DNA of 57,472 nt from Kiritimatiellia bacterium (GCA_030744755.1 JASLPY010000029.1:1-57472), one strand, 5' to 3'. Shown: positions 29,919-39,611, numbered from the stretch's first letter. Notes: generated from the letters alone by a model not told the origin. Program-made: numbers and translations.

Positions 29919-31698
29919 AACGATGGCCATCGTACTTGTGTTCGGCATGGCACTGACTGCGGCAGCTGATGAGAGGATGAACCGTCTCCGCCGCCAGACA
30001 GCCGGCGTCCGCAAGATTCGTCAGCAGGCCGGCGTCATCGACCGCGAAGTGCAGGCTATTCGCGAGCTCATGGAGGCATCCGGCGTGATCCCCGAGGAAT
30101 CGCTGCTGGCGGTCAAGAGGATCTCCACCGAGGTCGACAGTGCTGCGAACCAAAGTCTGAACAAAGCCCTGGTGCACATTGCCGAGGCCCGCGACAACAT
30201 CGCCAATACAGCACCGCACATCGCGTCTGCCATCAGAGAACAGGATGCGGCCGAGAAGTCACTCAAAGATGCACACCGCGAGGCGACGATCCAGGCTCAG
30301 GTCAGCCTCCTGATGGACCTCCTCACCCGCCTGCGGGAGGATCTGGTGGCCCTCCAGGAGCAGGTACGTGAAACCCAGGACTCGACGTTGGCCGGCAACA
30401 AGGTCGACAGCGAAGCAATTGCAGAGAAACAACACCGACTGGCCGACCAGCTCGACCCGGCTCAGGAAGCGTTGACGTTCCTCCGGGAAGAGGGAGAGAT
30501 GCCCGGGGCCGCGCCGCAGGACGCCGGCAAACGGCTTGATACCGCAGCAAACACCATTGCACAGGATCTCGAGGACGAACAATACTCGAACGCGATCACC
30601 GGGCAGACGAACCTGATCGCCTGGATCGACCGCATCCTCAATCAGCTGGAGGAGAAGCAGCCCCAGGTGCAGCCCCAACAAGAGACGGTCCAGAACATGA
30701 TTGAGAAGATCGAGGAGCAGAACCAGGATATCCAGGAGTTCCAGGAAGAGCAGGAGCAACAACAGCAGGAACAGCAACAGGAGCAGGCTCAGCAGGAACA
30801 AGCCCAGCAGCAGGAGCAACAGCAGGAGCAAGCACAGCAACAGCAGGCTGAGCAAGCCCAGCAGGAACAGTCCCAACAACAGCAGGACCAGCAGACTCAA
30901 CAGGAACAGTCCCCACAGCAACAGCAGGACCAGCAGCAGCAACAGCTCCAGGAACAGCAGCAGCAGCTTTCGCAGCAGCTGCAGGAGATGAATCAGCAAC
31001 AGGCCCAGGCTGAGACCAAGAAGGCACAGATGGAGATGGAGAAAGGCAATATGCCCAAGGCCCAGGAGCATAACCAGAAGGCCAAAGACATGCTGGAACA
31101 AACCATGGCGAAGATGCAGGCAATGCAGGACATGATCCAGCAGGTCAAGGAACAGAACCAGGATATCCAGGAGTTCCAGAAAGAGGGACAACAGCCTACG
31201 GCGGAGAACGAAGAGTTCAACGACCTCCAGGCCCAGCAGCAGGAGCTCTCGCAGGAGATGCAGGATATGAATCAGCAGCAGGCCCAGTCCGAAGCCGAGA
31301 AGGCGCAGATGGAGATGGAGAGCGGCAATATGCCCAAGGCTCACGAGCATAACGAGAAGGCCAAGGAACTGCTGGAACAAGCCATGGCTGCGGCGATGGG
31401 CCAGGAAGAGATGAAGGACGAGAAGAAAGAGATGCCGGCGCCGGGGCCGGGTGAAGAGGAGTCGGAGGATAAGAAGGAAATGGCGGGGGGAGAGAGCAAG
31501 GAAGAAAAGGAAAAGAAGGACTTACCTAACTTCCAGGCGAATGAGCTGGACACGGCCGAAGTTTCAACCGGAAGAGGTTGGACCCGCGAACTTGGCGAGA
31601 GCGCGAAGACCAGCATGCGTCAGGGCGCGCGAGCCGAAGGGCCGAAAGCCTTCGAGTCTTTGTCCTATCAGTACTTTAAAGCCATGGGCGCACGTTAA
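29905..31698 (+). CDS. Secreted poly-Gln coiled-coil protein
   Basis: About 597 residues from the ATG at 29905, which has AGGAGG 8 bases upstream and gives an N-terminal signal peptide (TMAIVLVFGMALTAAADE). The longer frame starting at 29719 lies inside the previous gene. The whole body is predicted coiled coil. Residues about 270-365 form a low-complexity Gln/Glu tract. Two copies of a ~38-residue unit (MNQQQAQ..., ...NMPKA.EHN.KAK) follow, at 30988-31101 and 31267-31380. The C-terminus is acidic, then basic. No enzyme motif is seen. Probably a periplasmic fibrous or scaffolding part of the MoxR system. Confidence 0.85.
   Translation: MTLSRTMAIVLVFGMALTAAADERMNRLRRQTAGVRKIRQQAGVIDREVQAIRELMEASGVIPEESLLAVKRISTEVDSAANQSLNKALVHIAEARDNIANTAPHIASAIREQDAAEKSLKDAHREATIQAQVSLLMDLLTRLREDLVALQEQVRETQDSTLAGNKVDSEAIAEKQHRLADQLDPAQEALTFLREEGEMPGAAPQDAGKRLDTAANTIAQDLEDEQYSNAITGQTNLIAWIDRILNQLEEKQPQVQPQQETVQNMIEKIEEQNQDIQEFQEEQEQQQQEQQQEQAQQEQAQQQEQQQEQAQQQQAEQAQQEQSQQQQDQQTQQEQSPQQQQDQQQQQLQEQQQQLSQQLQEMNQQQAQAETKKAQMEMEKGNMPKAQEHNQKAKDMLEQTMAKMQAMQDMIQQVKEQNQDIQEFQKEGQQPTAENEEFNDLQAQQQELSQEMQDMNQQQAQSEAEKAQMEMESGNMPKAHEHNEKAKELLEQAMAAAMGQEEMKDEKKEMPAPGPGEEESEDKKEMAGGESKEEKEKKDLPNFQANELDTAEVSTGRGWTRELGESAKTSMRQGARAEGPKAFESLSYQYFKAMGAR
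30988..31101 (+). repeat. Intragenic 114-bp repeat, unit 1
   Basis: Homologous in-frame with 31267-31380, with no indel over 114 bp. Both encode MNQQQAQ-E-KAQMEME-GNMPKA-EHN-KAK--LEQ. The preceding EQNQDIQEFQ box is also duplicated (30715-30750 and 31150-31185), so the original duplication unit was larger and the poly-Gln tract expanded inside the first copy. Confidence 0.85.
31267..31380 (+). repeat. Intragenic 114-bp repeat, unit 2
   Basis: Second copy of the unit at 30988-31101. It lacks the long Gln tract in front; the link to its EQNQDIQEFQ box is only ~80 bp. Confidence 0.85.
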
Positions 31699-31709
31699 TC
31701 GAGGTTGTT

Positions 31710-32705
31710 ATGCTGAAATCTACACCGATACTGATTCTGCTTCTCTTCTGTGTCACCCTGCACGCGAACGAAGACACGGGTGTGACCATCTCTCCCGAGG
31801 TCGAACGCGCCGTCGAGCGCGGTCTCGCGGCACTGGCCAAGGAGCAGAAGGTCGACGGTTCGTGGGATGGGAGTTACGGCAGGAATGTCGGCGAAACATC
31901 GCTGTGCATCATGGCGTTTATGAGCACGGGCAACCTGCCGGGTGAGGGCCAATACGGCGAGACCGTCGCCAGGGCCCTGAACTGGGTGATCAAACAGGCG
32001 AAACCGAGCGGATTGATTGAATACGACAAACAGACAAAGCGCGCCGCCGTGATGTACGGGCATGCGCTTTCAACGCTTATGCTGAGCGAGGTCTGGGGCC
32101 AGACCCGGCGGCAGGACGTCGGCAAGGTCCTGCGCAACGCCGTAAAGCTCATTTTGCAGGTGCAGGGACCCGCCGGCGGCTGGGGCTATAAAACCAAGCC
32201 GGAGGACGGTGATACATCGGTCTGTGTCATGCAGATGTTCGCGCTGAAGTCCGCCCACGAGGCAGGAATCCACGTACCTTCCGCCGTCATCACCAAAGCA
32301 CTGGACCTCGTTAAGAAACGACTGAACGAGAAGAGTAACAAGTTTGGATATACGCATCCAGGAGATGCGTACATGGATCGTTGGGGATCATCCGCAGCAG
32401 GTACGTGCATTATGCATATCTGCAACGAGAAAGACCCCAAGTACGTCAAGGAACCACGGCTGAAACTCACCGAACTGATGGAGACCAACAAGAGTAATCA
32501 CCACCTCTACTACTTCACCTACTACGGTTCGGTCTCCTGCTACTACGCTGGCGGCGAAGAATACCGGGCGTGGAAACAGGTCATGGAGCCGCGGATCCTC
32601 GAAGCGCAGAGAAAGAACGGAGACTGGGGTGCCCGCTATCAGACCGCCTTCGCTGTACTGGCGCTGGCGTTGCCGTACCGCTATATTCCGATCTACCAGC
32701 ATTAG
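31710..32705 (+). CDS. Secreted terpene-cyclase-fold repeat protein
   Basis: 331 residues with a signal peptide (TPILILLLFCVTLHA). Repeats of the prenyltransferase/squalene-cyclase type are visible: GLAALAKEQKVDGSWDG, ILQVQGPAGGWGYK and AQRKNGDWGARYQTAFAVLAL, each with the G-x-W core and a hydrophobic helix. Catalytic Asp motifs of real cyclases (DxDD) are not seen, and the protein is exported, so it is more likely a binding toroid like those in PVC MoxR operons than a terpenoid enzyme. Starts 11 bp after the previous stop. Confidence 0.8.
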   Translation: MLKSTPILILLLFCVTLHANEDTGVTISPEVERAVERGLAALAKEQKVDGSWDGSYGRNVGETSLCIMAFMSTGNLPGEGQYGETVARALNWVIKQAKPSGLIEYDKQTKRAAVMYGHALSTLMLSEVWGQTRRQDVGKVLRNAVKLILQVQGPAGGWGYKTKPEDGDTSVCVMQMFALKSAHEAGIHVPSAVITKALDLVKKRLNEKSNKFGYTHPGDAYMDRWGSSAAGTCIMHICNEKDPKYVKEPRLKLTELMETNKSNHHLYYFTYYGSVSCYYAGGEEYRAWKQVMEPRILEAQRKNGDWGARYQTAFAVLALALPYRYIPIYQH

Positions 32706-32714
32706 GCAGACTTT

Positions 32715-34580
32715 ATGATGAACCCGACAGAGGTCATTGGACGGATAGGACAGACTGGGTGGGCGCGCCCCAACAAACAATCCGTCCCATCCGTCCAGCA
32801 CAGCGCGCCAAGAGCCTGGCTGATTCTCGTAGGCCTCACCCTAACCATACTCACCACCAATGCGGCGGAGTTAATCAGCCGCGACGGGAAGGCATATGAG
32901 GGTACGGTGGAGTGGCGGAACAAAGCGTTTCTGGTGCAGACCGACGGCTCGCAGCAGGCAGTTGCGCCCAAGGATATGGTGGAGATCCGTTTCAACGCGC
33001 CAACAACAAAAGCGGATCCCCCGGGCACGTTGTTGACGTTGGTCGACGGATCGGTGCGAAGCGTGAGAATTTCGTCCAGCTCGCGGACGAAAGGATTGCG
33101 TATCGGGGAGACTCTGAAGAGGGATGCACCGATACTCCGCTACAACTTCGACGCGCTCTCGAAGGGTGCGGTCCCGAATCTCGGTACTGCTGGTGCAACC
33201 TACGATGGAGAACTCATGGCCGGTGCCAAACTCACGGCCGGAAAACAGGGCCGGGGCGGAGCAGGAGAAGCATTATCCATCGCGGCCAACAGCGGCCAAT
33301 ACATCCGCCCTCGGACCGCCGTGCCGACCCCCTGCAAGGGTGAATATACCATCGCGGCCTGGTTCAAGAATCTCTATCCGGCTCACAACTGGCGGACACT
33401 CACCCGTGCCAATAGAGGTGCGGCGGGGCATCACATCATCGTGGGTGGAAACAAGCTGGGGGTCTTTCACGGGGGGTTTAGGGGATGTGGCGGTGAGCTT
33501 GCTCCGGGCAACGCCGAATGGAAACATATTGCCGCCGTTTGCGGGGACGGGGAGACCAAGTTCTATGTTGACGGCACGTACGTGGGAACGAGTTCCTGTG
33601 TCACTGGAGACGACATCTATGCCATCGGCAACTACCACGGCGGCGGTCAGCCTTTTGCCGAGAAGATCGACGACTTCTGTTTCTTCGATCGCGCTCTCAG
33701 GCCATCGGAAGTCCAACTGCTTTTTGCCAAAGGCTGGTCCAACCTCGTTCCTGTGGAGTATGTCCCTTTCAGCCACGTCCAATCGATCGAATTCAACCCC
33801 ATTCGCGGGACGAAGGCGCCCAGGCTTCCACCGTTCAAAGAGGGTCAGGTTCATATTGTCAAGATCGACGGTACGGTGGTGACCGGGGAGTTCTCCTATA
33901 TCACATCACTGCTCGTCGGCGCGAAGGTCAATGGGAAGCGTGAACGCTTCCGCAGGAATGCGCTTGCCGCCATCCATTTCCGGCCGCCCGCCGCGCCGAA
34001 GAGTGATGAACTGCTCGTGCGGACAGCTTCCGGCGCCCGGATCCTCGGCAGTGTTGAGCAGCTTACCAACGATACCCTTGCGATCAAGACCCGTTCGGGC
34101 AAGATCGACATCTCCATGAAAGACCTGATCTCCATTGAGCGGGTCGGCAGTCATGTGACGCCGTTAAGCGATCTGAAGCCGGCGAAGAAGAAGGAGACGG
34201 CGTTTCTGGACATGATCCACCCGCCCCAGATGAATAAGGACCTCTTCGGCTTCCCGCTCCGCGTCGGGGGCGTGCAGTATGCCAAAGGGATTGCGATGCA
34301 CTCCCGCACAGAACTGGTGTTCGAAACCAAAGGCGCGGCATTGTTCGTCGGGATGGTGGGGCTCGACACCCGCTACAGCCGGCTCGGTACCGCCAGCTTG
34401 ACGATCTCCCTCGACGGCAAGGCGGTCAAGAATCTGCAGCTCATATCCCGGGAACCGTTCCAGTTTGTACATGTGCCGCTCGGCACCTGCAAGACGCTGG
34501 GCCTGATCCTCGATTACGGTGGGCTCGGATCCACCGGCGACCACGCATTGATTCTGAACCCGAGACTGGTGAAGCGCTGA
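32715..34580 (+). CDS. LamG + NPCBM secreted carbohydrate-binding-like protein
   Basis: 621 residues. After an odd 33-residue N-terminal extension comes a signal-like hydrophobic stretch (AWLILVGLTLTILTTNA). A small beta domain follows (about 50-120), then a concanavalin/LamG domain (about 135-330: APILRYNFDALSKGAVPNLG, YTIAAWFKN, KIDDFCFFDRALRPSEVQLL), a second small beta domain, and a C-terminal NPCBM/NEW2 domain (about 490-615: GIAMHSRTELVF, FVGMVGLDTRYSR). Expected in the periplasm or on the cell surface, binding glycans or glycoproteins. The N-terminal extension is encoded by an inverted repeat (32739-32796) and no good ribosome-binding site precedes the ATG, so the annotated start is uncertain. 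Confidence 0.8.
   Translation: MMNPTEVIGRIGQTGWARPNKQSVPSVQHSAPRAWLILVGLTLTILTTNAAELISRDGKAYEGTVEWRNKAFLVQTDGSQQAVAPKDMVEIRFNAPTTKADPPGTLLTLVDGSVRSVRISSSSRTKGLRIGETLKRDAPILRYNFDALSKGAVPNLGTAGATYDGELMAGAKLTAGKQGRGGAGEALSIAANSGQYIRPRTAVPTPCKGEYTIAAWFKNLYPAHNWRTLTRANRGAAGHHIIVGGNKLGVFHGGFRGCGGELAPGNAEWKHIAAVCGDGETKFYVDGTYVGTSSCVTGDDIYAIGNYHGGGQPFAEKIDDFCFFDRALRPSEVQLLFAKGWSNLVPVEYVPFSHVQSIEFNPIRGTKAPRLPPFKEGQVHIVKIDGTVVTGEFSYITSLLVGAKVNGKRERFRRNALAAIHFRPPAAPKSDELLVRTASGARILGSVEQLTNDTLAIKTRSGKIDISMKDLISIERVGSHVTPLSDLKPAKKKETAFLDMIHPPQMNKDLFGFPLRVGGVQYAKGIAMHSRTELVFETKGAALFVGMVGLDTRYSRLGTASLTISLDGKAVKNLQLISREPFQFVHVPLGTCKTLGLILDYGGLGSTGDHALILNPRLVKR
32739..32796. repeat. Inverted repeat in the 5' end of the LamG/NPCBM gene
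   Basis: GGACGGATAGGAC (32739-32751) pairs with GTCCCATCCGTCC (32784-32796), 12 of 13 bases complementary. The stretch encodes a non-family N-terminal extension, suggesting a small palindromic element inserted at the gene start. Confidence 0.55.
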
Positions 34581-34583
34581 CCT

Positions 34584-37500
34584 ATGCGACGACAACTCAC
34601 AAAACTGCTCATCACATGCGCTGTTCTTGCCGGGGCTTTCCATGTCTCCGCCGAGGAGGGCCTGAATAACTGGATACGGAAGATCGGACGCGACACGCCG
34701 CACGCGATGCTGGCAATGGCCAGGGCGATTGACAAGGTTCGCATCGCGGCAGACAAGAGTAACGCGAAATCCATGGTCGCCGGGCCTGTGGATGTCCGCC
34801 ACCTGGATGAACTCAAGATTGCCGACAGTTATGTGGAGTACGCGGGGCGGAAAGTCACATTCAAACCCTGGAACAAGGATATGGCCGGGAAACCCTGTGT
34901 CGCCCGGTTGGGGTTCTCGGGGCGGAAGGGTATGGAGGTTGTCATTCGCGCCAGTGGCCGTGCCGCGTTCCTGAACGGGCGCCCGCTCCAAAGAATCCGT
35001 GATGAATTCTTCAGCGCACCCGACGGCAGAGTCGCTATCCGCCTGGAGCAGGAGAAGAACAGCCTCGTCGTCGTTTCCCAGGGAAAAGCGAGGCCGCTGA
35101 TCAGCTGCATCTACCCCGCGCAGTCGCTGGAGAGATTCTGCCGGGAACGGCTGCAGAACCTGCACCGCGCCAGCCCGGAGACTGATCAACTGTGGATCGA
35201 TGTACTCACGCACCTGGCCCAGGAAGACGCTGAGCCGCTCGCCGAGGGGATTCTCCTGTACATGGGACGCCTGGATTTTCAAAGCCCCGGCAGCACTCTG
35301 GTTGAAAAGATCCGCAGTGCCGTCCCCAAGGAGTGGGGTCGTGGAAGACGCCCGACACTTGTCCGCAAAGCAACCTGGCTGGAGACATACAAGGCGACAC
35401 TGCGTTCGCAAACCGTGGACGCCAATCTGACGGCGGGCGAGGCTCACTATATTGGCCCCTTCAGACCACCCGGCGCGGATTGGTTCAAGCATGCCTTCGC
35501 GCCTGAGAAGAAGGTCGATCTGGCGGCGGTCATCGAACAGAAATGGAAAGTCAAGGAAGAGACGAAAACACGCCAATTGAAGTGGCAGCTCAAACCCGAA
35601 TCGTGGCGAGACGGGCGAATCAATGACTTGCGAGCGGTGATGAATCCGCCCGATCACGGCGCGGCGTACATTTACAAAACATACACGGCCACTCGGGCGG
35701 GGACAGTGGACATATCAGCCGGCAGCGACGATGGGCTGATGATCTGGCACAACGGCAAGAAGGTTTGTGAGGCGGAGGTTGCCCGAGGGTGCGCCCCGGA
35801 TCAGGAACTGTTCTCCGTAGATGTGACGCCTGGCAAGCAGACTTTTCTTATCAAAGTCACTCAAGGTGGATGGGATTGGGCCTTCTACTTTGAGCCATTG
35901 GCGTTCTCCAATATCTATGAATTCCTTGCGGTGCTTGAGACGATGAGCGCCTTCCCGGAGCAGGACCACAGAATCCTCCAGGTTTGCGAGCCCCTGGAGA
36001 AGATCGCCAGGGATGAAAAGCAGGAGAAGCTCGCAGGGGTGATCGCCCAGATCCGGCAGTCGCACCCCATGCACAGACTCACCCGGATCAGCCATATCCT
36101 TGCCTCGATGAAGAAACGTGAATTGGCGTCGACATTGCTGGTGCTCCGCTCCCATATGCCCACATCCGACATTGCACGTATCCTGATGAGCGGACGTGAC
36201 ACTCACACCCTCAAACAGGCGATTGAAGGGATCATCGCCCTGGGTCACGACGCCTTTGCGTCCGAATTGCTCGCAGAGATTGAGAGCGCGAATACCGCCT
36301 ACTGGCAGACAAACAGCGAGGCACTGGGGGAGATCTACACGCACCTGGGCGAGTATCACGCCCGCCTGGGCAATTTCGCAACAGCCCATGCCGCCCTGAA
36401 GAAAGCACAGTTATTAGGGACACGTGTTCGACACGACAATCTGATCGCGGAGGTCTCGGTCGCCGAGAACGGAGAACGCCAACTAACCGTGAACCCGGAA
36501 ATCGAACAAATGTTCGAGGAGACACGTCTTCTCATCCAGGAGAGCCAACCCAGCAAACAGGCCTGTGCGAAGTTCTACTCTTTTCTGCGTAAGTATGGCC
36601 GGGAAGGGCTGAAGACCCCAGGCGGTCTGCAGTCCGCCGCCTCGGCGCTGCAGAAAGAACTGCAGTCTCATCCCGATCTGCAAACTGCACTCACAAACTA
36701 CATTACCGAACGCCTTGCGCCCCAGATCAAGACGGCCATCGCGGCAAACAACATGGACCGAATGGAGGCCATACTGAGTGACTTCGCGGGGTTCATGGAT
36801 GAGGCGCCGCTGCGCAGAAGACTGATGCGCCTGAGCATGGACCGGGGTGCATTCAGTGCGGTTCACCGCCACGCATCACAGCTGCTCTCGGATCCGGAGA
36901 CACGGGCATTGGCCGCGGCCCATCTCATGGCTATTGCCGCTTTCGGACAGCAACCGGAGGAATGCCGGCGATACATTCCCCCGACTCTGATGGACGCGAC
37001 CGTCCTGTGGCAGGGGAAGAAGGTCACGCTGCGCGCATTGCAGAAAGCGCTCGGCCTGCGCGACCTCGTGGCGCCGGAGACGAGCCCTGCCCCGGGCAAA
37101 CAACTTGCCAGCATTCGGATCCCTGTGCAGAGTGACGTCTATCGCGAACTGCGTTCCCCCACCTTGTTGCGATGCCGCCGCCAGCCGCTCGAGCTGGTCC
37201 CGTTCGGCAACCATATTCTTCTAGGCGGACCCGATTTCCTTCTCCTCTTCGAACCCGCGACAGGTAAGGTCAAGTGGAAGCAGTCAATCCCGTTCACTAA
37301 TGTCGGTGCCACCCTGTACAGTTCCCCCGTGCGCTTTACCCCGTTCATCAGTGCGGGTCATGCCTGGACATTGTCGGGGGACAGCAAGCCGACCGGACGG
37401 CGCCCTGCTCTCGGAGAACATCAACTCAATGCCTATGATATGCACGGCGGCTCTTATAACTGGTCTTCGGTGTGGGCACCTGAGCTGAAGGACTGGCAGG

Positions 37501-39587
37501 TGATCACGCCTCCGTTCGGCGCGGGCGGCTGGGAGCGAGTGTTGCTCCTCACGAGAAATGGGGACACGACACCAACACTGGCCCTGGCCTCGTTTGACGC
37601 CGCCCAATCGCGTGTCACACGCGTGCGACCGCTGCATCGTGTCAAAGACTTCGTCAAACGTCATTACAAGCCGGACCTCGCTACCGTGCGTTTCGGCGCG
37701 ACATCGACAACCGACCAGCAAGCGCTGTTTGCAGCCACCGGCTGCGGGTCGCTGATGAAGATCGGGCTTGGTGACGGTCGATTGGCCTGGCTCAAGACGT
37801 GGCGGGAATCACAGGTGGACCAGGCAAACTACAACGCCGCCGCCGCCAGCCATGTCGGCGTTATCGGCAAACAAGTCGTCGCCTACCTGCCCGAACTCCT
37901 GCGCTGGTGCGGCCTCGACCACGACACCGGACGTCTGCTCTGGCAGCATTGCGCCGCGTATGTCCCCACGCAGATCCATTCACGCGGGTCCACCGACCGC
38001 GTTGTGTTCTCAACTCACGACAAAGACCGGGAACCGGCCCTGGTCCGTCTCGACCCGGGAACCGGACAGGTCCTCTGGAGCAGGCCGACAAACGGCCTGG
38101 AGGTCACGGGAGAGGGAGTGACACTCGGCAACAAAATCTGGCTGCCTTGTGACCGAAGCATCGCCGTATACAATGCGGCCGACGGCGCATACCTGGGGCT
38201 CAGGCCGACGCCATTTCCCGTCCACAAGATCCGCGTCGTGGACGGACGTTGGTACCTATTCAGTGACAATCAGCTGTATGTCTTCAGCGGCCAGGGTGAC
38301 TTTGTCCCAAAACCGCTGCCGCCAACCGTCAAGGCCGCCGCCGTGACTGCCGCAATGCCGCCGCCGGAAGCCGACTGGCGCGGACCGCTGCTGCGCGTGG
38401 GACAGGTCCGCGTCCCGTTCAAGACCATTTCCGGATGGGACGGGGAGGAGCATTCCAGATTTTCCTCACGTCGCCTGCCAGATCCAAGTTACTCCTTTCT
38501 GCACACGACCATCGAGAATCGCCAGGCCACGCTGTGTGCGCTCGTGCGCGAAGGCGTGCGCACCCCCGAGGGCTTTCAGCCGCCCCAGCTTGTCTGGAGT
38601 GCGACCCTGAACAACCCGCAACTGCACGGTGATCGGGTGCTCACGCATACCCACTGGGAGATCCAGGTGCGGAACATTTACGACCTGACCCACCTCACCC
38701 GCTACTCTATACCCGTCCCCGCCACCACCGTAAACAGTGATTTCCCTCGAATCCTTGGCGCTGCGTGGTCCGACGACGGCAAATCCATCGCCATCCAGTT
38801 GAGCGGTAACAGCGTTCACGTCATCGCGGTATTATCAGGCAAACGTCAAATCGCCTTTGATGTCCCCCACGGCCTGTCCACGATCGACATGGCCGCAGGC
38901 AATGTATCGCTTGTAAAACATGGGAAACGCTTCGCCTTTGACGCGAAAACGGGCAAGCTTGTCTGGGAGATTCCCCGCGAGACATCCCCTGACCGCGCCC
39001 CGGACTCTGTCCCTGGGATGTTCTACGGATCCCGCATCCACGGTGGCAAGAAAATCGGCGATCTTGTGGACGCCCGAACAGGGAAGATCCTGCATCGAGG
39101 CCAGGGACACTGGGCGTGCACGTTTCGCTTCTGCAGTGACCGCTTGATTGCGCAGCATGAATCGGCGTTCAAGGGACCGGAGACTAGACCGATGCCCGGC
39201 ATCAAGAAGTGCTTTGTCGTGGAAGGCGGCGGTGCACTCATCTTTCACGACAGCGGCAAACTCATGTGGTTCGACGGCAAGCGCGAGCGGCCGCTGGAGT
39301 TCAACGACAAAGCCCCCGACCACATCAAGGGATACTGGAAGGGTGGACACGGCAGACCCCGGGGAGCCCGGTTTCGTGATCAGATTTTCTTCGGCTTGCA
39401 AGGCCACCAACTCCTGCGCTGGTCCACAGTCGACGGACGTCTCTTGAAGAACAGTCAATCCCTCGGCCAAGGCCCCCTTCTCCCGTTCAAACACTCCCTG
39501 GCTGTCCTGGACAACGGCATCCTGACCTTCTTCGCGCCGGAAGCCACTGAAAGAAAGACCGCCCATACCAAAAAGAACGGAGGGTAG
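34584..39587 (+). CDS. Giant secreted PA14/TPR/PQQ-propeller protein
   Basis: 1667 residues with a signal peptide (LLITCAVLAGAFHVSA). Residues about 285-445 resemble a PA14-type beta domain (AGTVDISAGSDDGLMIWHNG, TFLIKVTQGGWDWAFYF). A helical TPR-like region follows (about 455-870; LGEYHARLGNFATAHAALKKA). From about 875 to 1640 PQQ/WD-type propeller blades are recognised by repeated ATGKVKW, TGRLLW, TGQVLW, TGKLVW and TGKILH phrases. No PQQ-dehydrogenase catalytic residues are evident, so the propeller is probably a protein-interaction platform. Last gene of the MoxR operon, only 3 bp after the NPCBM gene. The total size is large even for such operons. Confidence 0.85.
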   Translation: MRRQLTKLLITCAVLAGAFHVSAEEGLNNWIRKIGRDTPHAMLAMARAIDKVRIAADKSNAKSMVAGPVDVRHLDELKIADSYVEYAGRKVTFKPWNKDMAGKPCVARLGFSGRKGMEVVIRASGRAAFLNGRPLQRIRDEFFSAPDGRVAIRLEQEKNSLVVVSQGKARPLISCIYPAQSLERFCRERLQNLHRASPETDQLWIDVLTHLAQEDAEPLAEGILLYMGRLDFQSPGSTLVEKIRSAVPKEWGRGRRPTLVRKATWLETYKATLRSQTVDANLTAGEAHYIGPFRPPGADWFKHAFAPEKKVDLAAVIEQKWKVKEETKTRQLKWQLKPESWRDGRINDLRAVMNPPDHGAAYIYKTYTATRAGTVDISAGSDDGLMIWHNGKKVCEAEVARGCAPDQELFSVDVTPGKQTFLIKVTQGGWDWAFYFEPLAFSNIYEFLAVLETMSAFPEQDHRILQVCEPLEKIARDEKQEKLAGVIAQIRQSHPMHRLTRISHILASMKKRELASTLLVLRSHMPTSDIARILMSGRDTHTLKQAIEGIIALGHDAFASELLAEIESANTAYWQTNSEALGEIYTHLGEYHARLGNFATAHAALKKAQLLGTRVRHDNLIAEVSVAENGERQLTVNPEIEQMFEETRLLIQESQPSKQACAKFYSFLRKYGREGLKTPGGLQSAASALQKELQSHPDLQTALTNYITERLAPQIKTAIAANNMDRMEAILSDFAGFMDEAPLRRRLMRLSMDRGAFSAVHRHASQLLSDPETRALAAAHLMAIAAFGQQPEECRRYIPPTLMDATVLWQGKKVTLRALQKALGLRDLVAPETSPAPGKQLASIRIPVQSDVYRELRSPTLLRCRRQPLELVPFGNHILLGGPDFLLLFEPATGKVKWKQSIPFTNVGATLYSSPVRFTPFISAGHAWTLSGDSKPTGRRPALGEHQLNAYDMHGGSYNWSSVWAPELKDWQVITPPFGAGGWERVLLLTRNGDTTPTLALASFDAAQSRVTRVRPLHRVKDFVKRHYKPDLATVRFGATSTTDQQALFAATGCGSLMKIGLGDGRLAWLKTWRESQVDQANYNAAAASHVGVIGKQVVAYLPELLRWCGLDHDTGRLLWQHCAAYVPTQIHSRGSTDRVVFSTHDKDREPALVRLDPGTGQVLWSRPTNGLEVTGEGVTLGNKIWLPCDRSIAVYNAADGAYLGLRPTPFPVHKIRVVDGRWYLFSDNQLYVFSGQGDFVPKPLPPTVKAAAVTAAMPPPEADWRGPLLRVGQVRVPFKTISGWDGEEHSRFSSRRLPDPSYSFLHTTIENRQATLCALVREGVRTPEGFQPPQLVWSATLNNPQLHGDRVLTHTHWEIQVRNIYDLTHLTRYSIPVPATTVNSDFPRILGAAWSDDGKSIAIQLSGNSVHVIAVLSGKRQIAFDVPHGLSTIDMAAGNVSLVKHGKRFAFDAKTGKLVWEIPRETSPDRAPDSVPGMFYGSRIHGGKKIGDLVDARTGKILHRGQGHWACTFRFCSDRLIAQHESAFKGPETRPMPGIKKCFVVEGGGALIFHDSGKLMWFDGKRERPLEFNDKAPDHIKGYWKGGHGRPRGARFRDQIFFGLQGHQLLRWSTVDGRLLKNSQSLGQGPLLPFKHSLAVLDNGILTFFAPEATERKTAHTKKNGG

Positions 39588-39611
39588 TATCAAATAGAGA
39601 ATGAACCGTCT

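Noticed and set aside
30720..30985. CAG/CAA repeats considered as a CRISPR array
   Set aside because: No constant repeat and spacer structure; it is an in-frame Gln/Glu codon tract.
30259..31380. 373-codon Leu-rich minus-strand frame
   Set aside because: Antisense of the CAG/CAA-rich poly-Gln gene; Leu runs are a direct consequence of codon complementarity.
34164..35657. 497-codon minus-strand frame
   Set aside because: Spans two well-supported plus-strand genes and their junction; no protein features of its own.
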